Positions 27,133 to 35,267 of a stretch of 64,000 bases of DNA are shown piece after piece. The DNA comes from Myroides odoratus (GTDB lineage Bacteria > Bacteroidota > Bacteroidia > Flavobacteriales > Flavobacteriaceae). Made by a program: the position numbers and the translations under genes. Each line of letters begins with the position of its first letter. Within the stretch, counting starts at the first letter, position 1. The stretch spans positions 1-64,000 of the forward strand of contig NZ_LROZ01000022.1 of NCBI RefSeq assembly GCF_001549985.1. Reading direction: 5' to 3'. The notes beneath the pieces were generated by a model. The model did no database searches. It was not told the origin of the DNA and saw only the letters and a list, made by a program, of their open reading frames with translations.

Positions 27133-27933
27133 TTAAATCACTTTTTGTAAAGTGATAATTACTTTATAAGTACTTTGTTCAACAAAGACTAAGTAATCAA
27201 CACCTCCATAATTAAAAGTATATTTGTTTTTGTATATACTTGAGGAACTTATAGTCGAACAAACCTCTAAGGTTTCTTTATTAAAAATTAATTCATCTGC
27301 AAAGTGGTTATCACTAAAAGGTAAATTAGCCCATGGAACTGGTAATCCAGTACTGCTATTAACATCATAAGGGAAATTTAATTTTACTCGTTCATTTGCT
27401 ACAATAGGAGTATTGTTATCAAGTACAGAGAAATCATAGAAGAAAAGTTTACCACGTTTGGCTAGTTCACTTTTCTCTGAACTCGTAATGATAGGGTTTG
27501 AAAAACTAAAAAGATTAGGACCAGACATTATAGCAGTATTAGGAACAGGTAAAAAAGAAGAAATGAGATGAGAAGAATATGGTTTTATAATCAGTTCATC
27601 TGCGGGTACATAATTTCCATATACTTGACCACCTGTGCCTAAGGTATTAAACATAGAGCCGTTTCCATAGTAGTTTCCGTCATTAATGTGAAAGCCAATT
27701 CCAAAATTTGGAGTAACATAAAAATAATAATCTGTTTCATTAATAAAATAATAATCAATTTGATTATGCTCAATATTTGATCCAGACCCATAGAAATTAT
27801 ACGGGGATTCATAACCAATGTTGGGATCTGAGGTTTGGATGTTTTTATCCAATTGCGTTGACGTTGATGAAGCATCATCTTTAGAGCAAGATAGTAACGT
27901 TAATGTTAAACATGCTAATAATACTTTTTTCAT
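27133..27933 (-). CDS. Lipoprotein of unknown function, 266 aa
   Basis: The start MKKVLLACLTLTLLSCSKDD has a clear lipobox with C16 as the lipidation site, followed by a Ser/Thr/Asp-rich linker. The +2 Lys-Asp-Asp context resembles the lipoprotein export signal seen in Bacteroidetes surface lipoproteins, which suggests surface exposure (inference). The rest, rich in Tyr, Asn and Gly (NYYGNGSMFNTLGTGGQVYG), is probably beta-structured. I recognise no domain. It is monocistronic. Confidence 0.75.
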   Translation of the reverse strand: MKKVLLACLTLTLLSCSKDDASSTSTQLDKNIQTSDPNIGYESPYNFYGSGSNIEHNQIDYYFINETDYYFYVTPNFGIGFHINDGNYYGNGSMFNTLGTGGQVYGNYVPADELIIKPYSSHLISSFLPVPNTAIMSGPNLFSFSNPIITSSEKSELAKRGKLFFYDFSVLDNNTPIVANERVKLNFPYDVNSSTGLPVPWANLPFSDNHFADELIFNKETLEVCSTISSSSIYKNKYTFNYGGVDYLVFVEQSTYKVIITLQKVI

Positions 27934-28101
27934 AATTAAATAGTTTAAAAGATTAGTTAGTTAAATTTAACAAAAAATAATTTAACAAATATGGTTAATT
28001 AGTTTTTATTGCTGATTACTGCTTGAATAATTATTATATTTTTATTTTTTTTTTTTAAAATTAAAGAAGATTATTTAGGTTGTTTTGAAATGGAAAGACA
28101 A

Positions 28102-28725
28102 TTAGAAAAGATTAATCTCTCTTGCTATATTCAGTCGAGCTTGATTTTCGTATTTCTCTTTGAAATATGGAGTTTTGAAAATAGAGGTAAGAGTCAAAAA
28201 ATGAGTAAGTGCTTTTTTTCTACCTTGATTATATACATCATCAGGGTAAATGGCATATTCTTTTCTGATATTTTGATAATAACTTTTGTATTGCTCCCAA
28301 TCCTTTCCTAAAATACTAAGATCTGCATCCAAAAAGTAATTGGTGTCTGAATTTGTAGATTTTTGATGTTGCTTGGTTGCTATTATTTGATTGACAATTA
28401 AGTCTGTTTTTGATTTTGGTAGTTGAAGGATAGTTAATCTTTCTTTTGCGAGTTGAGCACTTTGTTCTTCATTATCTTGAGCACGGGCGTCATAGATGAT
28501 ATCATGATAAAAAACAGAGAATAAGATTGCCTCCCAATCGTTTATTTCGGTACGTATTTCATTTAGCTCCTCTAGTATATTTTTGAGATGGGTTAAGTTG
28601 TGATAATATCGCTCAACCGTTTCGTATTGCTTTTTTATTTCAAGCCAATAGGATTGTATGAGATTTTGATCTGTTGAATATTGACTTACAATGTGTTGGA
28701 ATTCAATTTGAAGAGAAGTTGACAT
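28102..28725 (-). CDS. Predicted HD-superfamily metal-dependent phosphohydrolase
   Basis: A 207-residue protein of the COG4339 kind. The HD-type metal ligands appear as YHNLTHL (residues 41-47) and FYHDIIYDARAQDNEEQSA, with later helices typical of the fold. Such proteins hydrolyse phosphate esters or nucleotides, but the substrate of this branch is not known to me. It is soluble, with no signal peptide. A VOC gene lies 53 bp upstream in the same direction and may share the transcript. Confidence 0.85.
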   Translation of the reverse strand: MSTSLQIEFQHIVSQYSTDQNLIQSYWLEIKKQYETVERYYHNLTHLKNILEELNEIRTEINDWEAILFSVFYHDIIYDARAQDNEEQSAQLAKERLTILQLPKSKTDLIVNQIIATKQHQKSTNSDTNYFLDADLSILGKDWEQYKSYYQNIRKEYAIYPDDVYNQGRKKALTHFLTLTSIFKTPYFKEKYENQARLNIAREINLF

Positions 28726-28778
28726 ATTGATTTAGCTAGTAAAATAAATATAGAGAAGAATAAAAAATGATCTTGATT

Positions 28779-29156
28779 TTAGATGTTATGCGCAATTCTC
28801 CAAAGCACCCCAGAAGGATCTATGAGAACAAAATCACGCATGTTCCATGCTCGATCTTCAGGATCTGTCAAGGTGAAAGTAAAGGTATGATGCAGCTTTA
28901 ATTCTTTTATGTGGGTATGCCAAGCATCTGCATTTTCTACCTGCAAATGGAGCATGGTATTTTCTGCCCATTCTTTGGTATACAAATTCTGTAAAAAGAA
29001 TTTGGTTTGTCCTAGTGCAAATAGACATAGTTGTTCCTCTTGCCACAAAATTTCGAAACCCAAAGCGGAGTAAAAAGCAAGGGAAGTTTGAAAATCCTTT
29101 GCCGGAATAAAACTTTTTAGTTCTATTGTATTTAAGTTGAAAGAAGATATTTTCAT
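28779..29156 (-). CDS. VOC (glyoxalase/bleomycin-resistance fold) protein
   Basis: A 125-residue vicinal-oxygen-chelate protein. I start it at the ATG at 29156 (MKISSFNLNTIELK) because the upstream in-frame codon is TTG. The fold is seen in FIPAKDFQTSLAFYSALGFE, ENTMLHLQVENADAW and FVLIDPSGVLWRI. Some members bind antibiotics or metals; the usual His/Glu metal ligands are incomplete here, so catalytic activity is doubtful. It stands upstream of the HD phosphohydrolase gene. Confidence 0.85.
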   Translation of the reverse strand: MKISSFNLNTIELKSFIPAKDFQTSLAFYSALGFEILWQEEQLCLFALGQTKFFLQNLYTKEWAENTMLHLQVENADAWHTHIKELKLHHTFTFTLTDPEDRAWNMRDFVLIDPSGVLWRIAHNI

Positions 29157-29379
29157 TGATGCTAACAATTAGAAAATAAAGATAGTTTTTTATTTATTGC
29201 ATATCATAATGAAAGGTAATTGGTTGATACAATTCCAAGATAAAAGGATGTTTTATTCGGTACTAATTTTCATTTTATACGCCAAATAACCTGTTTTTTT
29301 CAACGACCTATGGTAGTCGAATTTGGTTATCTGTTTAATTTTTAGTATCTTACAAGAATATCATTTAAAATTTAAAAAT

Positions 29380-29619
29380 ATGACCTCAAATGAGATTTTT
29401 GAGCTAGATACCGCTAGCATTTGCGAATTAGTTGGAAAAAGGTTTATGGTTTCGTATAAAGTAGAACGCAATGGAAAAGTAGAATCTGTAAGTAGAGATA
29501 AAAAATTAATTGCGTTAGATTATACAGATAAACGACAAGTCAATCATTATATTTTTAGTGATGGTATGCAGCATTTTAAAGTACCTCATGCTCAGTTAGT
29601 AACAATGACTCAATTGTAA
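29380..29619 (+). CDS. Small hypothetical protein, 79 aa
   Basis: I do not recognise it. The start at ATG 29380 (MTSNEIFELDTASICELVGK) is preferred to one 57 bp upstream, whose extension is hydrophobic and poorly coded. The protein is soluble and probably beta-rich (KRFMVSYKVERNGKVESV). It has a perfect 23-bp bidirectional terminator at its end, which supports a real gene. Confidence 0.65.
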   Translation: MTSNEIFELDTASICELVGKRFMVSYKVERNGKVESVSRDKKLIALDYTDKRQVNHYIFSDGMQHFKVPHAQLVTMTQL

Positions 29620-29663
29620 AATAATAAAAAAGGCTCGTTTAAACGAGCCTTTTTTATTATTTT
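29618..29663. terminator. Perfect 46-bp palindromic bidirectional terminator
   Basis: A 23-bp arm (core AAAAAAGGCTCGTTT) meets its exact reverse complement with no spacer, with T tracts on both strands. It overlaps the stop codons of both flanking convergent genes. Confidence 0.95.
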
Positions 29664-30043
29664 ATGGGTTTAATTATTATTGGATCTGGTGTTATTGGGT
29701 CTCCTATACCAATATAAGAAGAGTATTCAATATCAAGTATTCTTACATTAGGATAGAAACGTTGAAGTTCTCCATATTGGCAGATTTGATCTGAAATTTG
29801 TTGAACAATAGGATATAAAATACCCGTAGGTGGTGTACCATAAATCGTCTGAAGTATTTCTATTGTATATTTCTTGTACTTAGGATGCCTTTGATCTGTA
29901 ATTCTATAGCCATCACTATCACAAGTGTAAAACTCATACGTAATCCAACGTTCCATATCTGGTCGATCGGGGTTTGCTGGTTCATATTGTGCAAAAGCAC
30001 TAAAAGACAATAGTAAAGTCAATACTAAAAATAAATTTTTCAT
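29657..30043 (-). CDS. Small secreted protein, 128 aa
   Basis: The signal peptide MKNLFLVLTLLLSFSAFAQ is clear, with cleavage after AFA-Q. The mature part is rich in Pro and Tyr (YEPANPDRPDMERWITYEFY) with two Cys and ends in DPIIIKPIK. No family is recognised. Its size and export resemble another small secreted protein at 32522-32887, but I see no convincing sequence match between them. Its 3' end is inside the shared terminator. Confidence 0.7.
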   Translation of the reverse strand: MKNLFLVLTLLLSFSAFAQYEPANPDRPDMERWITYEFYTCDSDGYRITDQRHPKYKKYTIEILQTIYGTPPTGILYPIVQQISDQICQYGELQRFYPNVRILDIEYSSYIGIGDPITPDPIIIKPIK

Positions 30044-30222
30044 AATCGTATAAATTAAAATTGGTTACTCTAATTTAATAATAATGACTTATTTTTTGTT
30101 TAAATAAACTTGATTATTAACTATTTAGGTTGTTTTTCTGTACTTGTTGTTAAACATGTTTTTTGAGATAATGACAAAACAAGAGGAAATATAGAAAGGG
30201 GAATTGTGGGAATTTTATAAGG

Positions 30223-30254
30223 TTGTTTCGTTTTTTTAAAAAACAATATCTTTG
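30223..30254 (+). promoter_or_regulatory. Predicted promoter of the AraC-type gene
   Basis: TTG at 30223-30225, 21 bp, TATCTTTG at 30247-30254: full match to both elements. Confidence 0.65.
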
Positions 30255-30325
30255 TTTTTATTTAGGAGACAAACGACAGTATAGGGAAGTCAGGTGCTGT
30301 AGTGAGTACTCATCCAAAAGTGTAT

Positions 30326-31174
30326 ATGAAGACAAAAGCAAAAGTTGTTCAAGTTCATCAAGTCGATAAGAACATTCCTATTGAGTTTTATCGCATTGAA
30401 GCCATTGGAGATCTTTTTGAAGTTGAAGGGCATTACCAATATGATTTTTATCAAATCTATTGGTTTACAACGGTACTCGTTCCTCATCATCAAGAAATTG
30501 ACTTTATTTCTTATCCTGTAAGGGCTCAAGAAATTTGGATTATTTACCCTGGGCAAGTTCATCAGTTAGATACACGTTATAGCAAAGGGTATTGTCTAGC
30601 GATCGATAAAAATTACTTTCACAGTGTCTTGTTTAAAGAAGCCAAACAACAATTTTTTACAGGCCATAACCAGTTGAAATTTGAGGTTACCACAGAGGAA
30701 AGTTGGCGTTTAGAATACCTGCATTTGTTGATTGAAATTGAATTCAATACGCATAAACGACCTACCGTTTTGGAGCAGTATTTGCAATTGTATATTGTTC
30801 ATTTACAGGATTTGCCGCTAATAGCAGAAAAGCATATTGTGTTAGATGAACGCATGCATAAATTATTACAGCTGATAGAAGAACATTATATAACACAGCG
30901 AAAAAACGAGTTTTATGCAGATCAAGTTGCTCTCTCTGTCAAGCGAATGAATGAAATTTTATATCACGCTATTGGGAAGACATTAAAACAACAACTACAA
31001 GAACGGTTATTACTAGAAGCGAAACGATTAGTGGGCTATAGTGAAGAGAATATTCAAACGATAGCTGATGCATTGAATTTCTCTGAAGTCTCCTATTTCA
31101 ATCGTTTTTTTAAGAAGCTTACCCATCAAACTCCCAAAGATTTTAGGGCTCAGGTGAAAAAAGTCCAAGGATAA
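30326..31174 (+). CDS. AraC-family transcriptional regulator
   Basis: A 282-residue regulator from the ATG at 30326 (MKTKAKVVQVHQVD); an in-frame GTG at 30302 would add eight residues. The N-terminal half is a cupin-like sensor (YWFTTVLVPHHQEIDFISYP), and the last 100 residues carry the two AraC helix-turn-helices (ADQVALSVKRMNEILYHAIG, then NIQTIADALNFSEVSYFNRF). It is followed after 63 bp by a Bcr/CflA efflux gene. Two AGGATAAGT direct repeats sit in that gap, suggesting it controls the pump (inference). The ligand is unknown. Confidence 0.92.
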   Translation: MKTKAKVVQVHQVDKNIPIEFYRIEAIGDLFEVEGHYQYDFYQIYWFTTVLVPHHQEIDFISYPVRAQEIWIIYPGQVHQLDTRYSKGYCLAIDKNYFHSVLFKEAKQQFFTGHNQLKFEVTTEESWRLEYLHLLIEIEFNTHKRPTVLEQYLQLYIVHLQDLPLIAEKHIVLDERMHKLLQLIEEHYITQRKNEFYADQVALSVKRMNEILYHAIGKTLKQQLQERLLLEAKRLVGYSEENIQTIADALNFSEVSYFNRFFKKLTHQTPKDFRAQVKKVQG

Positions 31175-31219
31175 GTCCTATTAGGATAAGTTTTACTCTT
31201 TAACCTCGATGTATTTTTG
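31168..31219 (+). promoter_or_regulatory. Bcr/CflA gene control region: AGGATAAGT direct repeats and -7 element
   Basis: AGGATAAGT occurs at 31168-31176 and 31183-31191, 15 bp apart, followed by TATTTTTG (-7) at 31212-31219, 18 bp before the ATG. No TTG lies at the -33 position; the repeats cover it. That is the layout of an activator-dependent promoter, with the adjacent AraC protein the natural candidate. Confidence 0.55.
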
Positions 31220-31237
31220 CACTTTTAGAAAAAGAGT

Positions 31238-32413
31238 ATGAGTAAGTTAAAGAAACAGCAGTTTATTGTGGTCTTTATTTTGGCCTTATTGTCTGCATTA
31301 GAGCCTTTTAGTATTGATTTGTATTTGCCAGGATTTTTGAAAATGGCACAGTACTATCAAACCGATTTAAAGGCAGTTCAATTTTCAATTTCAACGTTTT
31401 TAGCAGGGTTTGCTGTTGGTCAATTGTTTTGGGGAATTATTTCGGATCAATATGGACGCAAATGGCCAACGATTGCCTCTTTGTTGCTTTTTATAGCTGC
31501 AACCATTGCCTGTATTTATTCCGTGAGTATTGAACAGTTTTGGATTGCTCGTTTTTTCCAAGCTTTCGCTGGTTGTGCTGGAGTAGTGATAGCAAGGGCG
31601 ATTGTCAATGAGTATTTCGAACAGGATGATACCATGCGTGTGTTTTCCCTTTTAGCTATTATTGCTGGTGTTGCTCCAATTATTGGGCCTGTTGCAGGAA
31701 ACTTTTTAGTGTCTCATTTTACGTGGCAATCTACGTTTATTACCCTCTTAGTTTTAGGGATTATTTCTTTACTCTTGGTTGTGCTCTTCTTGCCAGAAAC
31801 GAAAGTCAAGACGACAGCGCCTATGCAGAAGCGCAATTTGCTTCAAGATTTTAGAGCCATATTACGAGTGAGAATCTTTTTGAAATATACTTTAATAGGG
31901 AGTGTAACCTATAGTGTTTTAATGATTTACTTAGCTAATGCCCCTTATCTCATTATGGAATATGGTCAATTGTCATCTGCTACGTTTAGCTATATCTTTG
32001 CTTTTAATGCAGTGGGATTGATGGTAGGGGCTTGGGCATCAAGTGCCTTTACCCGTTGGTGGTCCATTCGTCAGATTATTTTATATACGACTATATTGGG
32101 CTTTCTTTGTAGTATCATTTTCTTAGGATTATGTATATTGCAACAGCCAATCGAATGGCTTTTAGTTCCTTTGTTTTTTATTATTTTAACCTTGGGGGTT
32201 TTATTCCCTGCAACAACGAAATTAGCCCTAGAGCCTTTTCATGAAAATAGTGGATCTGCCTCCGCCTTGCTTGGGTCTTTGCAGTTGATGTTAACCTTTA
32301 TTGTTTCTGCAGCTACCAATTTAATCCCCGTAGATTTATTACTCTTAACAGGGTTGGCTCTACTTGTTTGTCATCTGTTATATCTAGCTTGCTATGGGAT
32401 TAAAGAAGCATAG
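31238..32413 (+). CDS. Bcr/CflA-family drug efflux MFS transporter
   Basis: A 391-residue 12-TM drug:proton antiporter of the Bcr/CflA (DHA1) group. The signature opening SALEPFSIDLYLPGF at residues 19-33, GQLFWGIISDQYGRKWP in loop 2-3, and GVAPIIGPVAGNFL in TM5 (the antiporter motif C region) are all visible. Known members export bicyclomycin, chloramphenicol or sulfonamides; the specificity here is not readable. It is probably controlled by the AraC gene directly upstream. Confidence 0.92.
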   Translation: MSKLKKQQFIVVFILALLSALEPFSIDLYLPGFLKMAQYYQTDLKAVQFSISTFLAGFAVGQLFWGIISDQYGRKWPTIASLLLFIAATIACIYSVSIEQFWIARFFQAFAGCAGVVIARAIVNEYFEQDDTMRVFSLLAIIAGVAPIIGPVAGNFLVSHFTWQSTFITLLVLGIISLLLVVLFLPETKVKTTAPMQKRNLLQDFRAILRVRIFLKYTLIGSVTYSVLMIYLANAPYLIMEYGQLSSATFSYIFAFNAVGLMVGAWASSAFTRWWSIRQIILYTTILGFLCSIIFLGLCILQQPIEWLLVPLFFIILTLGVLFPATTKLALEPFHENSGSASALLGSLQLMLTFIVSAATNLIPVDLLLLTGLALLVCHLLYLACYGIKEA

Positions 32414-32485
32414 GTTTGTATGGAATTGGTTTAAAAAATCTAATTCAGTTGTGAAGTAGAAATGAATATATTGCAGTAGAAAAAT

Positions 32486-32516
32486 AAATAGGGTGTCTTG
32501 CTGAGACACCCTATTT
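32486..32516. terminator. Bidirectional terminator, efflux gene and small secreted protein
   Basis: AAATAGGGTGTCT pairs perfectly with AGACACCCTATTT across TGCTG. Confidence 0.9.
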
Positions 32517-32521
32517 GCATA

Positions 32522-32887
32522 TTATTTAGGCGTAACGGGCATGGTAGTGTATACTCCACAAACGTCATCAGCCATTTGGTTAGGTATCATCGGTATCTGT
32601 ACTAAGGTTCCCGTTTGCGTTTGACGATCATAATGGAACATTCCGTCATATGAGACTACAACTTCTTGATACCAAATGCGAGATTCACTTTCTGTACAGC
32701 TTTTATGATGTGTACCAATTTGTGTAGAACTTACTTGTACACCTCGGTTAAATGTTACTGCATAAATTTGTATTTCGTAACAATTGATTCTTTCTAATCG
32801 TTGCTCTTCTTGTTTGTCTATTTCTCCTGTGTTGGCTAATGCACCAAAAGAAAGGGTTAAAGCTAATCCTACTAGTAATTTTTTCAT
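32522..32887 (-). CDS. Small secreted protein, 121 aa
   Basis: Signal peptide MKKLLVGLALTLSFGALA, cleaved before NTGEIDKQ. The mature part has three Cys (LERINCYEIQIY, HHKSCTES, DDVCGVY). I recognise no domain. It is convergent with the efflux gene and monocistronic. Confidence 0.7.
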   Translation of the reverse strand: MKKLLVGLALTLSFGALANTGEIDKQEEQRLERINCYEIQIYAVTFNRGVQVSSTQIGTHHKSCTESESRIWYQEVVVSYDGMFHYDRQTQTGTLVQIPMIPNQMADDVCGVYTTMPVTPK

Positions 32888-33293
32888 TATTATATTATTT
32901 AAATTGGTTCTTTTAAAGATAGAAGAAGTTGAAATGTTAAAAAAACAAACTTTTGATTTTTAACAAGATAGGTAGTTTTTCTTTCTATTCATTGGCGCTT
33001 TTTATTTTTACTAGGCAATTAATAATAATTACTAAATATGAATTGATTAGTAAAATTACTAAATACCAATGTTTTTAGTACTTAAGCATGTGTTATTGGT
33101 TAAAAAAAAACTGTATTACTTGTGTTTTTTTAAATATTTTGTTGTTACCTATTGTTAATTAACTTTATTTAACTAAATTTATATCACTATAATGTCTTTT
33201 AAAAATTAGTCCGGAATACTTTATGAGATGTAATAGCTGATTTTACTTATTGAAAGTAGAATTAAAAATAATGACCAATTTAAATTTTAAATT
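32888..33293. other. AT-rich intergenic region upstream of a lipoprotein gene
   Basis: About 400 bp without a gene. A possible promoter is TTG at 33152-33154, 19 bp, TAAATTTA at 33174-33181 (one mismatch), which would give a leader of about 105 nt. Short AT repeats (ACTAAATATGAATTGATTAG, TTACTAAATACC) are present upstream. No RNA gene is recognised. Confidence 0.5.
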
Positions 33294-34313
33294 ATGAAGA
33301 AAATTTTATTTATGTTATTGACTTTGTCATTAACGCTTGCTTCTTGTAGTTCGGATTCAGTTAATACTGACAGTGAAACTCCAAATTCAAAAACAGAATT
33401 AAGGGTTAATGAGAACTTAAGAGCTCTTAGACAAAATGCTTTGACCGACTTTAACCAAGGAGGTAGAATTTATTATTATGCAGAAAGAGGTGCTGTTTTT
33501 CAGACAGAAGGTAACTCTAGTATTGTGATTCCGCCTCATTCAATTAAAACAAGAAATGGAGAAGATATTAATGGCATTGTAGAGATCGATTTTATAGAGA
33601 TTTTTGAGAGAAGTAAAATGGTCGTAGCGAATACACCCACAATGGCTTTAATCAATGGACGAAAAGACATATTGGTAACTGGTGGCGAGTTTTATATAGA
33701 TATTAGATACGAAAGAGAGCAAGTAGAAATAGTTCGTCCTATTAAAGTAAATATCGGTACATGGAATTCAGATGAAAATTCTGAAGGTATGGTTTTATGG
33801 AATGGAGAAATTGATGAAAATGATGATTTAACCTGGCTACCAGCAAAGCCAGATGATTTAATTTTCGAACAAGACGGTGAAATCTTTAAAGGTGATAGAG
33901 ATAAGAAACAAGAGTATGATATCTTAATTAAGAACTCTCGTAGTTTAGGATGGTGTAATGTTGATAAATTAATTAATTTCCCAGGAGACAAAACCAATGT
34001 AGGGGTAATTGTACCATCGAATTTTGATCAAACAAATTCTACTGTATATTTAGCGGTTGAAGGACAAAATAATATGATTTTTCAATTGGATACATTTAAT
34101 CCAGGAGCAAATGCATTTAAATTTTCTTCGGATATAGCAACTGTAGGTTTAGATGTTCATCTTATTTTTGTAGCTGAAATGAATGGAAATTATGTTTATA
34201 GTATTTTATCTACAACTCTTGGAAATAATTCAACTTATGTAGTATCAGCTAATAGTTTGATTTCTACAACAGACTATCAACAATTAGAAGCAGCAATAAT
34301 GGCTTTACCTTAA
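33294..34313 (+). CDS. Lipoprotein with beta-sandwich domain, 339 aa
   Basis: The lipobox is LTLASC (C18), followed by a Ser/Asp-rich surface-type linker. The region around residues 60-140 (AVFQTEGNSSIVIPPHSI, GIVEIDFIEIFERSKMVVAN, GGEFYIDIRYE) follows a pattern I know from Bacteroidota surface lipoproteins that place a ZU5-like beta sandwich after the anchor. The C-terminal half has no recognisable domain. It stands alone and marks the left edge of the accessory region. Confidence 0.75.
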   Translation: MKKILFMLLTLSLTLASCSSDSVNTDSETPNSKTELRVNENLRALRQNALTDFNQGGRIYYYAERGAVFQTEGNSSIVIPPHSIKTRNGEDINGIVEIDFIEIFERSKMVVANTPTMALINGRKDILVTGGEFYIDIRYEREQVEIVRPIKVNIGTWNSDENSEGMVLWNGEIDENDDLTWLPAKPDDLIFEQDGEIFKGDRDKKQEYDILIKNSRSLGWCNVDKLINFPGDKTNVGVIVPSNFDQTNSTVYLAVEGQNNMIFQLDTFNPGANAFKFSSDIATVGLDVHLIFVAEMNGNYVYSILSTTLGNNSTYVVSANSLISTTDYQQLEAAIMALP

Positions 34314-34337
34314 AATGCTAAATTAAAAATAAAAGAA

Positions 34338-34371
34338 GTCCTACTTTGATTAATCAGAGTAGGATTTTTTT
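34338..34371 (+). terminator. Terminator of the 339-aa lipoprotein gene
   Basis: TCCTACTTTGAT pairs with ATCAGAGTAGGA (one G-U) across TA, followed by seven T. Confidence 0.88.
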
Positions 34372-34385
34372 ATAGTAAGAACTAA

Positions 34386-34664
34386 GGAATAATTTCTCGT
34401 ACATTTTGTAGACTTCCCCAAGGAGAAGTAAAATACTTCAATACGATTCAAGGATGGAAGATTGAGAGATTGCCAATGGGTAATAATGCATCACAAAGGA
34501 ACTACCAAGCTAATACAGGGCAACCGGCACAACAACCAAGATTCTATCACAATCCTAGCTATGGGGGTGGGGTGCAACAAAATTATCAACCACCACCACA
34601 AGAACAAGAGTTTCCATCAACACCACAGTATAATAAAGGTAATCATGATGATTTACCGTTTTAA
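34386..34664 (+). pseudogene. 3' remnant of a DUF3127/SSB-like gene
   Basis: The frame after the TAA at 34383 reads ISRTFCRLPQGEVKYFNTIQ, then GWKIERLP, a Gln/Pro/Asn-rich linker, and the acidic tip NHDDLPF. The PQGE-x-KYFN-x-IQ-W segment is what I know from the end of DUF3127 (OB-fold, SSB-like) proteins of Bacteroidota, and DDLPF is the standard SSB C-terminal tail that binds replication partners. There is no start codon before the OB segment and the N-terminal half of the fold is missing, so this is a truncated gene. A short ORF from a TTG at 34470 could still express only the tail. It probably comes from a phage or integrative element. Confidence 0.65.
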
Positions 34665-34683
34665 AAATTTAAAACAACATTAG

Positions 34684-34707
34684 AGCACTCATTAGGAGTG
34701 CTTTTTT
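34684..34707 (+). terminator. Terminator after the SSB-like remnant
   Basis: AGCACTC-ATTAG-GAGTGCT followed by TTTTT. Confidence 0.85.
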
Positions 34708-34720
34708 AATTCGATGTATT

Positions 34721-34954
34721 ATGGATGAACAATAGATTAAAAGCTTCATTGCGGAACTAGGTTATAATCGATATGTACAGAATGTTGTTTGTGACTATTA
34801 TTTGATTCATCAAAAAGACAGGTTAGTTCATACATCCATAAAGCAATACTTCAAGGACCTAAGAAACAAACAAGAGATTTTAGATAACGTAATCCCCTTA
34901 TTGGACGAAGTACAAGCAACAGGGCTATGGAAAAACAAAAAAAAACAATCGTAG
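34721..34954 (+). pseudogene. Phage-type ORF interrupted by an in-frame TAG
   Basis: From the ATG at 34721 the frame reads MDEQ, then TAG (34733-34735), then 72 residues without a stop (IKSFIAELGYNRYVQNVVCD, then HTSIKQYFKDLRNKQEILDN, ending near NKKKQS). The uninterrupted coding character after the TAG suggests a recently disabled gene, or one using a non-standard start. The product is a soluble helical protein that I do not recognise. Its end overlaps the next small gene by 28 bp, a phage-like arrangement. Confidence 0.5.
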
Positions 34955-35133
34955 TATCTATTGAGTTTGAGATACAGCAAATAGTTTACTTAAGAACAGA
35001 TCCAGAACAATTACCTCGATTAGTCTCAGATATAGTCGTTGGTTACAAAGAAGTGCATTACGGACTTAAACAGGGAACTAATTATGAAATACACCAAGCG
35101 TACGAAATAAGCGCTGAAAAGATAGTTATGTGA
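34927..35133 (+). CDS. Small hypothetical protein, 68 aa, mobile-element context
   Basis: The start MEKQKKTIVVSIEFEIQQIV is followed by VYLRTDPEQLPRLVSDIVVG. It is soluble and probably alpha/beta. No family is recognised. It overlaps the preceding interrupted ORF and belongs with the remnants of an integrated element. No terminator follows at once; a promoter for the next gene begins at 35213. Confidence 0.5.
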   Translation: MEKQKKTIVVSIEFEIQQIVYLRTDPEQLPRLVSDIVVGYKEVHYGLKQGTNYEIHQAYEISAEKIVM

Positions 35134-35212
35134 TTATTTATTGCTCTATTTTCTTTTAAAATTAGAATTACATTAAAACTGTATAATTTGTTAATTCGAT
35201 ACGTTTCTGTTT

Positions 35213-35240
35213 TTGGTTAAATTAACATTATGTATATTTA
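35213..35240 (+). promoter_or_regulatory. Predicted promoter of the glycine-zipper lipoprotein operon
   Basis: TTG at 35213-35215, 17 bp, TATATTTA at 35233-35240 (one mismatch), 28 bp before the ATG. Confidence 0.55.
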
Positions 35241-35267
35241 GAATAACTAATCTTTAAATTAAATATC

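Noticed and set aside
28090-28311. 73-codon plus-strand frame
   Set aside because: It overlaps the HD phosphohydrolase gene on the opposite strand and has no independent support.
34462-34683. 73-codon frame overlapping the SSB-like remnant
   Set aside because: It is the shifted frame of the Gln/Pro-rich linker; the DDLPF frame is the meaningful one.
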